From an uncultured Lachnospiraceae bacterium (GTDB lineage Bacteria > Bacillota_A > Clostridia > Lachnospirales > Lachnospiraceae): a stretch of 21,792 nucleotides of DNA. Each line of letters starts with the position of its first letter. Position 1 is the first letter of the stretch. The notes below the pieces were generated by a model that saw only the letters and a list, made by a program, of their open reading frames with translations, was not told the origin of the DNA and made no database searches. The stretch lies in contig CAMWWF010000007.1 in the NCBI GenBank assembly GCA_947177885.1, positions 1-21,792 on the forward strand, written 5' to 3'. The position numbers and the translations under genes were made by a program. Of this stretch, positions 15,223-21,792 are shown one piece after another.

Positions 15223-16707
15223 TTAAGCAAAAGGATTCTCGGTAGGATAAGGCAGTGACTTCGGCTGGTTGTAATTCAGATCCTCCACAGGCACGCCGAT
15301 GTACTTAAATACTTCGAACAGGGCCTTGCCGAAATGTCCGAACGCCACGGCGCCGTGATGAGGATAATTCTTCTCGATCAATACATGACGGTAGAAGCGT
15401 CCCATCTCAGGAATAGCGAATACGCCTATGCCGCCGAAGGACTTGGATGCCACAGGCAGAACCTCGCCCTGTGCGATGTATGCGCGCAGCTTATTGTCCG
15501 CAGTGGACTGGAGACGGTAGAAGGTGATGTCTCCGGGCATGATATCGCCTTCCAGAGTACCGTTGGTAACTTCGATAGGCAGATTTCTCGCCATGATCTT
15601 CTGGTACTTCATCTCGCAGAATGCCAGCTTGCTGGAGCAGGTATTTCCGCAGTGGAAGCCCATGAAGGTATCCTTGTGAGTATAAGGGAACTTCCCTTCG
15701 ATGGATTCCTTATACATATCCGCAGGTACGGAATTGTTGATATCCAGCAGGGTAACCGCATCTGCGCTGACACAGGTCCCGATGAACTCGCTGAGACAGC
15801 CATAGATATCAACCTCGCAGGATACAGGGATGCCCATACCGGTGAGACGGCTGTTCACATAGCAGGGAACGAAGCCGAACTGTGTCTGGAATGCGGGCCA
15901 GCACTTGCCGGCGATGGCCACATACTTGCGGTACCCCTTGTGCGCTTCCACCCAGTCTAACAGGGTCAGCTCGTACTGCGCCAGCTTCTCAAGCACCTCG
16001 GGCTTCTTGTTGCCTGCACCCAGCTCTGCCGCCATCTCCTGCACCTTGGCAGGGATCCTCTCGTCACCGGCATGCTTGTTAAATGCCTCGAAGAGATCCA
16101 GCTCGGAGTTCTCCTCGATCTCAACGCCCAGATTGTAAAGCTGCTTGATGGGAGCGTTACATGCAAGGAAGTTCAGAGGTCTGGGACCGAAAGAAATGAT
16201 CTTCAGGTCGCTCAGGCCGATAATGGCTCTGGCAATGGGAACGAACTCGTTGATCATGTCGGCACATTCCTCGGCAGTGCCCACGGGATACTCGGGGATA
16301 TAAGCCTTGATATTGCGGAGCTTCAGGTTATAGCTTGCATTCAGCATACCGCAGTAAGCGTCTCCGCGGCCGTCGGACAGATCGTTCTGGCTCTCCTCCG
16401 CCGCTGCCACGAAGATGGAAGGACCGTCAAAATGCTTTGCAAGAAGTGTCTCGGAAATCTCGGGACCAAAGTTGCCAAGGTAAACGCAGAGCGCATTACA
16501 GCCTGCCTTCCTGATATCCTCGAGAGCCTGCACCATATGGATCTCACTCTCCACGATACAGATGGGGCACTCATAGATGTCCGCTGCGCCGTACTTGTCC
16601 GTGTAAGCCTTGATCAGTGCCTTTCTTCTGTTCACGGACAGGCTTTCCGGGAAACAGTCACGGCTTACAGCTACGATACCGATTTTTACCTGTGGTAAAT
16701 TGTTCAT
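15223..16707 (-). CDS. L-fucose/L-arabinose isomerase family protein
   Basis: 494 residues. Converts an aldose to a ketose with a divalent metal in the FucI/AraA superfamily (COG2407 type). Likely metal ligands are Glu298 in SCEVDIYG and Asp322 in LLDINNS. Their 24-residue spacing equals that of E. coli FucI Glu337/Asp361 as I recall them. A C-terminal His cluster (PHHGAVAFGHFG, His450/451/458) may supply the third ligand. The N-terminal Rossmann-like part (KIGIVAVSRDCFPESL) is typical. AGGAGG is 7-8 nt before the ATG. It is the last gene of the kinase / DUF4867 / isomerase cluster, ending before a strong terminator. It is not a canonical AraA, and the substrate could be L-arabinose, D-arabinose, L-fucose or another sugar; the GH51 gene nearby favours L-arabinose only weakly. 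Confidence 0.85.
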   Translation of the reverse strand: MNNLPQVKIGIVAVSRDCFPESLSVNRRKALIKAYTDKYGAADIYECPICIVESEIHMVQALEDIRKAGCNALCVYLGNFGPEISETLLAKHFDGPSIFVAAAEESQNDLSDGRGDAYCGMLNASYNLKLRNIKAYIPEYPVGTAEECADMINEFVPIARAIIGLSDLKIISFGPRPLNFLACNAPIKQLYNLGVEIEENSELDLFEAFNKHAGDERIPAKVQEMAAELGAGNKKPEVLEKLAQYELTLLDWVEAHKGYRKYVAIAGKCWPAFQTQFGFVPCYVNSRLTGMGIPVSCEVDIYGCLSEFIGTCVSADAVTLLDINNSVPADMYKESIEGKFPYTHKDTFMGFHCGNTCSSKLAFCEMKYQKIMARNLPIEVTNGTLEGDIMPGDITFYRLQSTADNKLRAYIAQGEVLPVASKSFGGIGVFAIPEMGRFYRHVLIEKNYPHHGAVAFGHFGKALFEVFKYIGVPVEDLNYNQPKSLPYPTENPFA

Positions 16708-16760
16708 ACTAGAACCCTCCTAAATTGATATGTTATATTGTTTTGATGCCTTTTCTCACC

Positions 16761-16921
16761 GGCACTCCGTCCTGAAAACCCTTGCGCAAATATTTCAGTC
16801 TGTTTTTCTTATCGCACAAGTCCAGAATACTCAGCGTAGCCGCTACGCCTCCGTTTCTGAACTTACACTCTCGAAAAAATATCCTCGAAAATTTGCACAG
16901 GAATTTCAAGGACGGAGCACT
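16761..16921. repeat. long imperfect dyad element B (about 160 bp)
   Basis: Two arms of about 80 nt meet at a perfect centre, GCGTAGC-C-GCTACGC (16834-16848). The outermost CTCCGTCC (from 16765) matches GGACGGAG (16910-16917), and interrupted pairing runs between. The right end, read on the minus strand, is ACGCTCCAGTGCTCCGTCC, 17 of 19 identical to one end of element A. It lies in the 404-bp gap between the isomerase and DUF4867 genes, so the operon transcript would contain a very long hairpin. The remainder of the gap (16922-17111) shows no gene or clear signal. Best read as an extragenic repeat with possible RNA-processing effect. Confidence 0.6.
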
Positions 16922-17111
16922 GGAGCGTACTCAAAAAATGCTCTGATCTGATTATAACTGTTTTCTGTCTGTTTTGCTACTGAAATATTTGAATTGAGCG
17001 TGTTGTACCGTTCATTTTCAGACAAGTCATTTGGCAAAACGGGTACAGTACGTCAGATCGGTTCAAACAGACATAACAACAAAAGAAAACGAAAATACAG
17101 ACCCTTTACAT

Positions 17112-17753
17112 TCACTCATTTATGTCCAAATTCTTCCCCTTTAACCCCAGGAAACTGCCCTCGTCCAGTCCGCCTTCCGCATGGCCGATGAGCCACTTAT
17201 TCACCGCAGTGATCAGGCAGTCCTCGTTGTCCGTGGCAGTGCCGTCGGCCTTCGCGTGTTCCTTTTTCAAAGGATAGTTGGTTCCTCTGGGCAGCACTAT
17301 GGTGACCTGGAACCCCTTGCCGTCCACACCGCAGGGAGCGTAATGCAGCGTGGTGGCATAGACCTCCACCGCCGTTCCTGCAGGCACCAGGAAAGCCTCC
17401 ACCTTAGAGGTATCGTAGGTATGGTCCGCCTCCATATCCTGCAGCAGTCCCAGCATCAGGACCGCGTCGGTAGCCGCCACATTGATCTCGGAATCCCTGT
17501 GATATTCCAGCGCGTTGAGCTTTGTGTTATGTCCGTTGCAGTAGCCGATCTGGATAGGCATCTCGCCGTAAGTTGTCTCAGATAACGCCTGCATCACGGG
17601 AAGGGCTTCCAATGCCTCCACACTGGGCTCATAGATTACACCCTCAGGGATGGGAGTCTCCTTCATGGCCTGAATCAGTTCCGTGAAATCCACATTTGTT
17701 ACTACCCTTCCGTATTTTTGAAAGGCTGTGTCATTGACTGATAAAATCTTCAT
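17112..17753 (-). CDS. DUF4867 family protein, cupin-like
   Basis: 213 residues of unassigned function. The N-terminal part (KILSVNDTAFQKYGRVV) leads into the conserved core IQIGYCNGHNTKLNALEYH (68-86), VPAGTAVEVYATTLHYAPC (123-141) and a positive tail. His75, Glu83, His85 and His137 are placed like the metal ligands of a cupin barrel, resembling sugar-isomerase or ureidoglycolate-lyase-like cupins. There is no signal peptide or membrane segment. It sits between a FGGY kinase and a fucose/arabinose-type isomerase, all in one direction, which points to an enzymatic or accessory role in the same sugar pathway (isomerase, epimerase or mutarotase are possibilities). AAGGA lies about 9 nt upstream of the ATG. 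The family name is recalled from this gene neighbourhood and should be treated as probable. Confidence 0.72.
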   Translation of the reverse strand: MKILSVNDTAFQKYGRVVTNVDFTELIQAMKETPIPEGVIYEPSVEALEALPVMQALSETTYGEMPIQIGYCNGHNTKLNALEYHRDSEINVAATDAVLMLGLLQDMEADHTYDTSKVEAFLVPAGTAVEVYATTLHYAPCGVDGKGFQVTIVLPRGTNYPLKKEHAKADGTATDNEDCLITAVNKWLIGHAEGGLDEGSFLGLKGKNLDINE

Positions 17754-17772
17754 GCTCTGTTTTCCTTTCTGA

Positions 17773-17810
17773 ATTTACTTATTCCGCTTTCATATACTTA
17801 TTCTGCTTTC
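17773..17810 (-). repeat. 2 x 19-bp tandem repeat before the DUF4867 gene
   Basis: On the minus strand GAAAGCRGAATAAGTAWAT occurs twice back to back (17810-17792 and 17791-17773), 17 of 19 bases identical. It ends about 20 bp before the DUF4867 ATG. The GAAAGCRG core also appears twice, 13 bp apart, in the leader of the kinase gene (19518-19539). Confidence 0.65.
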
Positions 17811-17833
17811 GCAGCCCGCTGTGCCCCAATGGC

Positions 17834-17853
17834 CGGCAGGTCATTTCCTGCCG
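17834..17853 (-). promoter_or_regulatory. 7-bp hairpin between kinase and DUF4867 genes
   Basis: CGGCAGG (17834-17840) pairs exactly with CCTGCCG (17847-17853) around TCATTT. No U-tract follows on the minus strand. In the middle of a 247-bp intra-operon gap, this may be an mRNA-stabilising or processing hairpin. The rest of the gap shows no gene. Confidence 0.5.
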
Positions 17854-18000
17854 CCCGACATCCGTAAATGTCATGTGTCTTTGCACATTGCACTGTTTCG
17901 GCTGCTGTTTTCATTTTCATTCACTGCCTGCGACAATTCTCATCCGGTTCCGCCTCTCTGCGGCATCCAATTCTCTGCTGCCGGCTTCGAAAACTCTCTG

Positions 18001-19470
18001 TCAGGCTATGATATCAAACAACGGCTTGCAGGCAGGATAAATCTCCTTGAACTGTGCATAGCGTTCTTCATATTTTGCCACCAGTTCGGGATCGGGCTCC
18101 ACTGTATCGATGATCTTAACCACCTTATCCGCGATCTCCTCCACGCTCCCGTACTCGCCGCAGGCAACAGCAGCCAGCATGGCGCCGCCCATGGCGGGAC
18201 CTTCCTCGCTCTCAATGACGTCCACTTTCAGATTCAATACATTGGCAATGATCTTCTTCCAGAGAGGACTCTTCGCGCCGCCGCCGCAGATCTTGGTGCG
18301 CTTTAAGTCAATTCCCAGAGACTTTGCCACCTCCAGAGAATCCCTCAGGGCAAAGGCAACACCCTCCAGCACCGCCTGGGTCATATCCGCCCTGGTGGTG
18401 TCCATGGTCATGCCGATAAAGGTAGCTCTGGCATTGGGATTATTGTGAGGAGAACGCTCTCCCATCAGATAAGGAAGGAAATAAACATGATTCTCTCCCA
18501 GCTTCCCGATATCCTTTTGTTCCGCGGCGTAATCCTTTGTGCCGATGATCTCGTCCATCCACCATTTATTACAGCTTGCGGCGCTGAGCATACAGCCCAT
18601 CAGATGATAGCTGCCGTCCCCATGGGCAAAGGAGTGGAGCGCATTAAACTTATCCACACCGAACTTTCTGGAAGAGATGAAGATGGTACCGCTGGTTCCC
18701 AGGGAAATATTGCACATATTGTCGCCTACCGTACCGGTTCCCACCGCCGCTGCCGCGTTATCTCCCGCGCCTGCCGCAACCACTGTGGTCTCGGGAATGC
18801 CAAGCTCCTTTGCGATCTCGGGAAGCACCGTCCCCACCTTCTCATAGCTCTCATAGCAGGTTGCCAGCTGGGTGACACTGATTCCGCAGATATCGCACAT
18901 TTCCTGGGACCACTTACGGTTCTTCACATCAAACAAAAGCATTCCGGAAGCATCGGACACATCGGTGCAGTGTACTCCGGTCAGCTTGTATGCAATGTAG
19001 TCCTTGGGCAGCATGATTTTGGCAATACGGGCAAAGTTCTCAGGCTCCTGTTTCTTCACCCAGAGAATCTTCGGTGCCGTGAAACCGGCAAAGGCAATAT
19101 TTGCCGTATACTGTGACAGTTTCTCTTTGCCGATCACATTATTCAGGTAATCCGTCTCTTCCGTGGTACGTCCGTCGTTCCACAAGATCGCGGGACGGAT
19201 CACATGATCCTCCCCATCCAGGATCACAAGTCCATGCATCTGTCCGCCGAAGCTGATACCGGCCACCTGACTCTTATCCACATCCCTGATCAGCTCACGG
19301 ATTCCCTCAATGGTCTGTTCATACCAGTCCTCAGGCTTCTGTTCCGACCAGCCCGGCTGGGGGAAGTATAGCGGATATTCCCTGGATACCACATTTACGA
19401 TCTTGCCCTCGCTGTCCATCAGCAGAAGCTTCACCGCCGAAGTTCCCAAATCAATTCCTATGTACAGCAT
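18001..19470 (-). CDS. xylB: xylulokinase-type FGGY carbohydrate kinase
   Basis: 489 residues with two actin-like ATPase domains. Phosphorylates a ketopentose, by family D-xylulose to D-xylulose 5-phosphate. Phosphate-1 loop GIDLGTSAVK (5-14), the QMHG block of xylulokinases (77-80), ILWNDGRTTEE (96-105), catalytic Asp237 in GAGDNAAAAVG, phosphate-2 loop SLGTSG (256-261), and GERSPHNNPNARATFIGM near the ATP domain. AAAGGAGG is 6 nt before the ATG. It is the first gene of the cluster, and a promoter with an operator-like palindrome lies 155-200 bp upstream. Because the partner isomerase is fucose/arabinose-type and no XylA is present, the real substrate may be L-ribulose, D-ribulose or L-fuculose rather than D-xylulose; FGGY kinases diverge in substrate with few changes. 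Confidence 0.88.
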   Translation of the reverse strand: MLYIGIDLGTSAVKLLLMDSEGKIVNVVSREYPLYFPQPGWSEQKPEDWYEQTIEGIRELIRDVDKSQVAGISFGGQMHGLVILDGEDHVIRPAILWNDGRTTEETDYLNNVIGKEKLSQYTANIAFAGFTAPKILWVKKQEPENFARIAKIMLPKDYIAYKLTGVHCTDVSDASGMLLFDVKNRKWSQEMCDICGISVTQLATCYESYEKVGTVLPEIAKELGIPETTVVAAGAGDNAAAAVGTGTVGDNMCNISLGTSGTIFISSRKFGVDKFNALHSFAHGDGSYHLMGCMLSAASCNKWWMDEIIGTKDYAAEQKDIGKLGENHVYFLPYLMGERSPHNNPNARATFIGMTMDTTRADMTQAVLEGVAFALRDSLEVAKSLGIDLKRTKICGGGAKSPLWKKIIANVLNLKVDVIESEEGPAMGGAMLAAVACGEYGSVEEIADKVVKIIDTVEPDPELVAKYEERYAQFKEIYPACKPLFDIIA

Positions 19471-19625
19471 TTGTAACCTCCTTTACATTTTGACAGCCTC
19501 TCACGCTCTCTCACGCACCTGCTTTCGCGGCCTGCTTTCATCCGTGGCACGGATACAGCCAGCACCGCCATACACACAGTGCCTTGACACGATGATCACA
19601 TTGTGCACGAGCACGTCTTAATTTA

Positions 19626-19654
19626 ATGATACTCACTCCATGGGGAAAATGCAA
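19626..19654 (-). promoter_or_regulatory. candidate promoter of the sugar operon
   Basis: On the minus strand TTGCAT (19649-19654), a 17-bp spacer and TATCAT (19626-19631). The leader would be about 150 nt and holds a 15-nt palindrome ATCCGTG-G-CACGGAT (19540-19554) and two CCTGCTTTC copies 13 bp apart (plus strand, 19518 and 19531). Confidence 0.55.
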
Positions 19655-19667
19655 GAAATATTTCTTG
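19652..19667. promoter_or_regulatory. 16-bp perfect palindrome over the sugar-operon -35
   Basis: CAAGAAATATTTCTTG is an exact palindrome. Three of its bases overlap the -35 of the kinase promoter. A further half site, ATTTCTTG, follows at 19672-19679, 12 bp from the previous one. This is the expected form of a dimeric regulator operator; the regulator is unknown. The remaining stretch to 19844 shows no gene. Confidence 0.65.
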
Positions 19668-19844
19668 AATTATTTCTTGTTGTGATAAGATAACAGTTGT
19701 CTCTTTTCTGTTGCGAACCATATAACTGCACAATGACCAGAATGTTTTCTGCACATGCTCTGATTCCATTGCCGATATGATAGTACCAGTAAAACAGTGT
19801 CTCAGCAGCAGGGGGACTTGTAAAGTGGTGAAAGGGAAATATAA

Positions 19845-20086
19845 ATGGAACAAAAAATACGGAGAGATAAAATATCGGCGGCAATCTTAAAATCCTCCGA
19901 AACAGTCATAATATCTCACAAGAAACCCTATGTGCATTATTACAGAGAAGAGGATGTGATATTGGGCGCTCTACTTACGCCAAATATGAAAATGGCGAAT
20001 TGAATATAAGGGTCAGCGTCCTCATAGAATTGCGCAAAATATACAATTGCTCTTATGATGACTTCTTTGAGGGATTGGACCAATAG
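19845..20086 (+). pseudogene. XRE family HTH regulator with a dinucleotide frameshift
   Basis: From ATG 19845 (AAAGGG about 9 nt upstream) the frame reads MEQKIRRDKI and then runs off into a short wrong tail ending at TGA 20001-20003. The correct continuation is in the +2 frame from about 19874 to TAG 20084-20086: NLKILRNSHNISQETLCALL, then GCDIGRSTYAKYENGELNI, then a tail ending SYDDFFEGLDQ. Together these make a complete XRE helix-turn-helix protein of about 79 residues. Removing one AT from the ATAT at 19872-19875 joins the two frames as DKIGGNLKIL. So either the gene is inactivated by an AT duplication or there is a sequencing error. The product would be a small DNA-binding repressor; its target is unknown. 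It ends facing the WYL gene. Confidence 0.75.
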
Positions 20087-20138
20087 AACCATGGCTGGGC
20101 AAAAAACTGAAAGTTCCGCTCAGTCATCTTATAAAAAC

Positions 20139-20170
20139 AGAAGCAACCTCTCCCCGTAATAATCGCTTCT
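20139..20170 (-). terminator. weak terminator candidate of the WYL regulator
   Basis: On the minus strand AGAAGC (20170-20165) and GCTTCT (20144-20139) can pair around a 20-nt loop, followed by GTTTTTAT. The stem includes part of the stop codon of the WYL gene. The large loop and short stem make it doubtful. Confidence 0.35.
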
Positions 20171-21110
20171 ATGGATGCCCGTCTCCATATACGGCAGCCA
20201 TGTCGTGTATTCTCTGCTTCATTTTTGCGCGGATATGTGAAGGTTCAAGACACTCGCATTTATCTCCAAAACCAAGAAGGATATCATAGTAATACTCGTT
20301 TTCGACGAACGGAAAATTTACGATGTAATGTGCATCGCCATCCGGAACAAAGTGGTCATAGGTACAAAATTCAAGAACTCTGTCCTGCACAGATCTGTGA
20401 ATGCGTATCTTAATTTCGGTCTGCATCGTTTCCATGATCTTCTCAAAATCCAAGATCGGCTTTGGGTAATTCCGCGGAACAAAAGTTTCCTGTCCCATCT
20501 GCAGATCTGACATACGGGACAGCCTGAATAAACGGTAGTCGTTTCTGCTGCGGCAGTACCCATAAAAATACCAGTGACTGCTTTTTAATACAAGCTGGTA
20601 TGGCTCAACTGTCCGCACGGTTCTATTTCCATGGTGAGCAATGTACTCAAAACAAAGCAGCTTGTGATCTTCTAAAGCGGCTTTGATCATTTGCATGTAT
20701 GGTTGGATATTTTGATTGCCTGACCATAAGCTCAAATCTATGCAGATCTGATTTGCCTTTATTTCAATGTCTTTCGCTCTATCAGCAGGGATAAAACTCT
20801 TGATTTTTGCAAGCGCATTTACCAGTTCATCACCTCGTACCATATCGGAAAGGCTGGAAAGCCCCATCAAGATAGCAGAAAGATCAGCAGCCGAAAAAAC
20901 ATGTTTATCAATCTTGTACTCCGGCATAATTTCAAAGCCGCCGCCCACTCCTGATATTGAGCGGACAGGAATGCCCGCCATATTGATCGCATCGATGTCG
21001 CGATAGATTGTACGGGGCGAAACTTCAAATATATCCGCCAGTTCCTGCGCGCCTATACGCTTTTTGTCCAGGAGCGTCATAATAATACTGACAAGTCTGT
21101 CAATTTTCAT
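20169..21110 (-). CDS. YafY/WYL-domain transcriptional regulator (HTH_11 + WYL)
   Basis: 313 residues. N-terminal DeoR-like winged helix (about 3-62) with the recognition region ELADIFEVSPRTIYRDIDAI (23-42). A central helical linker leads to a WYL domain (about 140-205: LLCFEYIAHH, VEPYQLVLKSSHWYFYGYC, YRLFRLSRM) and a C-terminal WCX-like extension (about 235-313). Such proteins bind DNA as dimers and sense a ligand or nucleotide through the WYL domain. The gene is divergent from a DJ-1/PfpI gene, a common neighbour arrangement that suggests the regulator controls it. Its promoter is an exact consensus overlapped by a dyad, consistent with autoregulation. The ribosome site (AAAGGCGG, 6 nt) is adequate. 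Confidence 0.9.
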   Translation of the reverse strand: MKIDRLVSIIMTLLDKKRIGAQELADIFEVSPRTIYRDIDAINMAGIPVRSISGVGGGFEIMPEYKIDKHVFSAADLSAILMGLSSLSDMVRGDELVNALAKIKSFIPADRAKDIEIKANQICIDLSLWSGNQNIQPYMQMIKAALEDHKLLCFEYIAHHGNRTVRTVEPYQLVLKSSHWYFYGYCRSRNDYRLFRLSRMSDLQMGQETFVPRNYPKPILDFEKIMETMQTEIKIRIHRSVQDRVLEFCTYDHFVPDGDAHYIVNFPFVENEYYYDILLGFGDKCECLEPSHIRAKMKQRIHDMAAVYGDGHP

Positions 21111-21139
21111 TTGTAACCGCCTTTCGAAAATCCGCCTCC

Positions 21140-21168
21140 ATTATAAATTGTTGCCATACTGATGTCAA
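21140..21168 (-). promoter_or_regulatory. exact consensus sigma-A promoter of the WYL regulator
   Basis: On the minus strand TTGACA (21163-21168), a 17-bp spacer and TATAAT (21140-21145). The predicted leader is only about 20-25 nt. Confidence 0.8.
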
Positions 21169-21176
21169 TGATCAGT
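21158..21176. promoter_or_regulatory. dyad overlapping the WYL promoter -35
   Basis: ACTGAT (21158-21163) and ATCAGT (21171-21176) are exact reverse complements separated by GTCAATG, which is most of the -35 element. Flanking CCAT and TTGG extend the symmetry imperfectly. A protein bound here would block the promoter, so autorepression by the WYL protein is the simplest reading. Confidence 0.5.
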
Positions 21177-21266
21177 TGGTACAATAAAAAGGATTCAAGC
21201 ACAACAGAAAACAGACTCTCGGAATCTCTTTGTGCCTGATTTTGCGAAAAGCTTCTTTGTTGGCTG

Positions 21267-21353
21267 TGCACAAATTTATGCCGGATACACTCTGTGTATT
21301 TTTACACCCTGTGTATCTTAGGCGTGGAACGTACGCCCCATAAATTTGCGTGC
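21267..21353. promoter_or_regulatory. operator-like array between the WYL and DJ-1 genes
   Basis: Two TACAC-N3-GTGTA dyads occur at 21286-21298 and 21303-21315, exactly 17 bp apart, enclosed by GATAC/GTATC symmetry. Outside them, an imperfect inverted repeat (GCACAAATTTATG near 21268-21280, CATAAATTTGCGTGC near 21339-21353) brackets the array, and GGCGT/ACGCC forms a smaller stem near 21321-21337. The block lies 77 bp upstream of the DJ-1 start and 175 bp from the WYL start. No clear plus-strand -35/-10 pair could be assigned. Confidence 0.55.
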
Positions 21354-21429
21354 AACCGAAGGAAAACCGGCCGCAAAGGCAGGTGTAGGGAGATTCCGGG
21401 AGGCTGTAAAATGGAAACGGAGGAAAAGT

Positions 21430-21792
21430 ATGTTTACGGTTTATGTTTATGTTACTGACACTTTGGCTGATTGGGAATTGGGGTATGTTACTGCGGAACT
21501 GAACTCTAAGCGTTTTTTCAAAAGAGACGCACCAAGCGTATCGGTCAAAGCAGTCGGTATCACAAAGGAGTCAGTCAAGACAATGGGCGGCTTAACCGTC
21601 ATTCCCGATTGCGTGATCAGCGATATTGCGGTAAGTGGGAAAAGTGTATTGGTGCTGCCGGGCGCAAGCACCTGGGATGACTCAAAGCACAATGCTGTTA
21701 TTGAAAAGGCGGGAGCTCTTCTTTCAGCAGGCGCTACGGTATGTGCCATCTGCGGCGCCACGGCTGCGCTGGCAAATGCCGGTCTGCTGGAT
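21430..21792 (+). CDS. DJ-1/PfpI family protein, 3' end cut by the window edge
   Basis: The first 121 residues of a class I glutamine-amidotransferase-like fold are present. Glu16 in DWELG is in the position of the acidic residue that activates the cysteine, and the nucleophile elbow is VCAICGATAALANAGLL with Cys108. GGAGG lies about 6 nt before ATG 21430. Members act as deglycases or glyoxalases, chaperones or amidase-like hydrolases; this subfamily (ThiJ/PfpI, YoaZ-like) is poorly defined. Divergent from the WYL regulator with an operator-like array between them, so inducible expression, for example by reactive aldehydes, is a reasonable guess. The C-terminal part, including any third catalytic residue, lies beyond the window. 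Confidence 0.85.
   Translation, partial: MFTVYVYVTDTLADWELGYVTAELNSKRFFKRDAPSVSVKAVGITKESVKTMGGLTVIPDCVISDIAVSGKSVLVLPGASTWDDSKHNAVIEKAGALLSAGATVCAICGATAALANAGLLD

Noticed and set aside
21190..21429. Plus-strand sigma-A promoter for the DJ-1 gene.
   Set aside because: No -35/-10 pair with acceptable spacing could be found, so none is annotated.
1..21792. CRISPR arrays, tRNA or rRNA genes, intact insertion sequences, prophage genes.
   Set aside because: No regularly spaced repeats, no cloverleaf or rRNA sequence recognised, and no transposase or integrase frame seen on either strand.

Overview
The window looks like chromosomal DNA of a gut-type Firmicute, most likely a Lachnospiraceae (Clostridium cluster XIVa) relative. 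The evidence is AGGAGG-like ribosome binding sites, sigma-A promoters, a GH51 arabinofuranosidase, paired MATE transporters, and an isomerase / DUF4867 / FGGY-kinase sugar cluster. This placement is inference from gene content. Almost every gene is on the minus strand. The plus-strand exceptions are a DJ-1/PfpI gene running off the right edge, a frameshifted XRE regulator, and a doubtful fragment at the left edge.

Layout. (1) 1-2604: a doubtful membrane-peptide fragment, two hairpins, a Uup-type ABC-F ATPase, and a truncated, frameshifted C-terminal remnant of an ATP-binding regulator. (2) 2608-5721: a serine hydrolase of the beta-lactamase fold, a MATE exporter, and a short coding remnant. 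(3) 5714-6426: a GNAT acetyltransferase behind an attenuation-like leader with an exact consensus promoter, a 20-codon leader ORF and an intrinsic terminator. (4) 6521-10002: a dyad repeat, a GH51 alpha-L-arabinofuranosidase with a three-hairpin leader, and a second MATE exporter. (5) 10075-14944: a visibly AT-richer two-gene restriction-modification operon (Eco57I/AcuI-like type IIG enzyme plus separate gamma-class adenine methylase) with its own exact consensus promoter. (6) 15146-19667: a sugar operon of FGGY kinase, DUF4867 protein and L-fucose/L-arabinose-isomerase-family protein, with a strong terminator at its end and a palindromic operator over its promoter. (7) 19845-21792: a frameshifted XRE regulator, a WYL regulator with an exact consensus promoter and dyad, and a divergent DJ-1/PfpI gene separated from it by a TACAC/GTGTA array.

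How the parts work together. GH51 releases L-arabinose from arabinan or arabinoxylan. The three-gene cluster could isomerise and phosphorylate an aldopentose or deoxysugar, with the cupin-like DUF4867 protein as an unassigned helper or enzyme. No 4-epimerase or sugar transporter is visible here, so the pathway is incomplete within the window. The two restriction-modification genes form a complete defence unit. The MATE, ABC-F and acetyltransferase genes are consistent with drug or toxic-metabolite tolerance, and the acetyltransferase leader suggests translation-linked induction. The most rewarding items are that leader, the DUF4867 sugar cluster, the operator-like arrays at 19652 and 21286, two related long-dyad elements near 6.6 and 16.8 kb, and the regulator genes broken by small indels.
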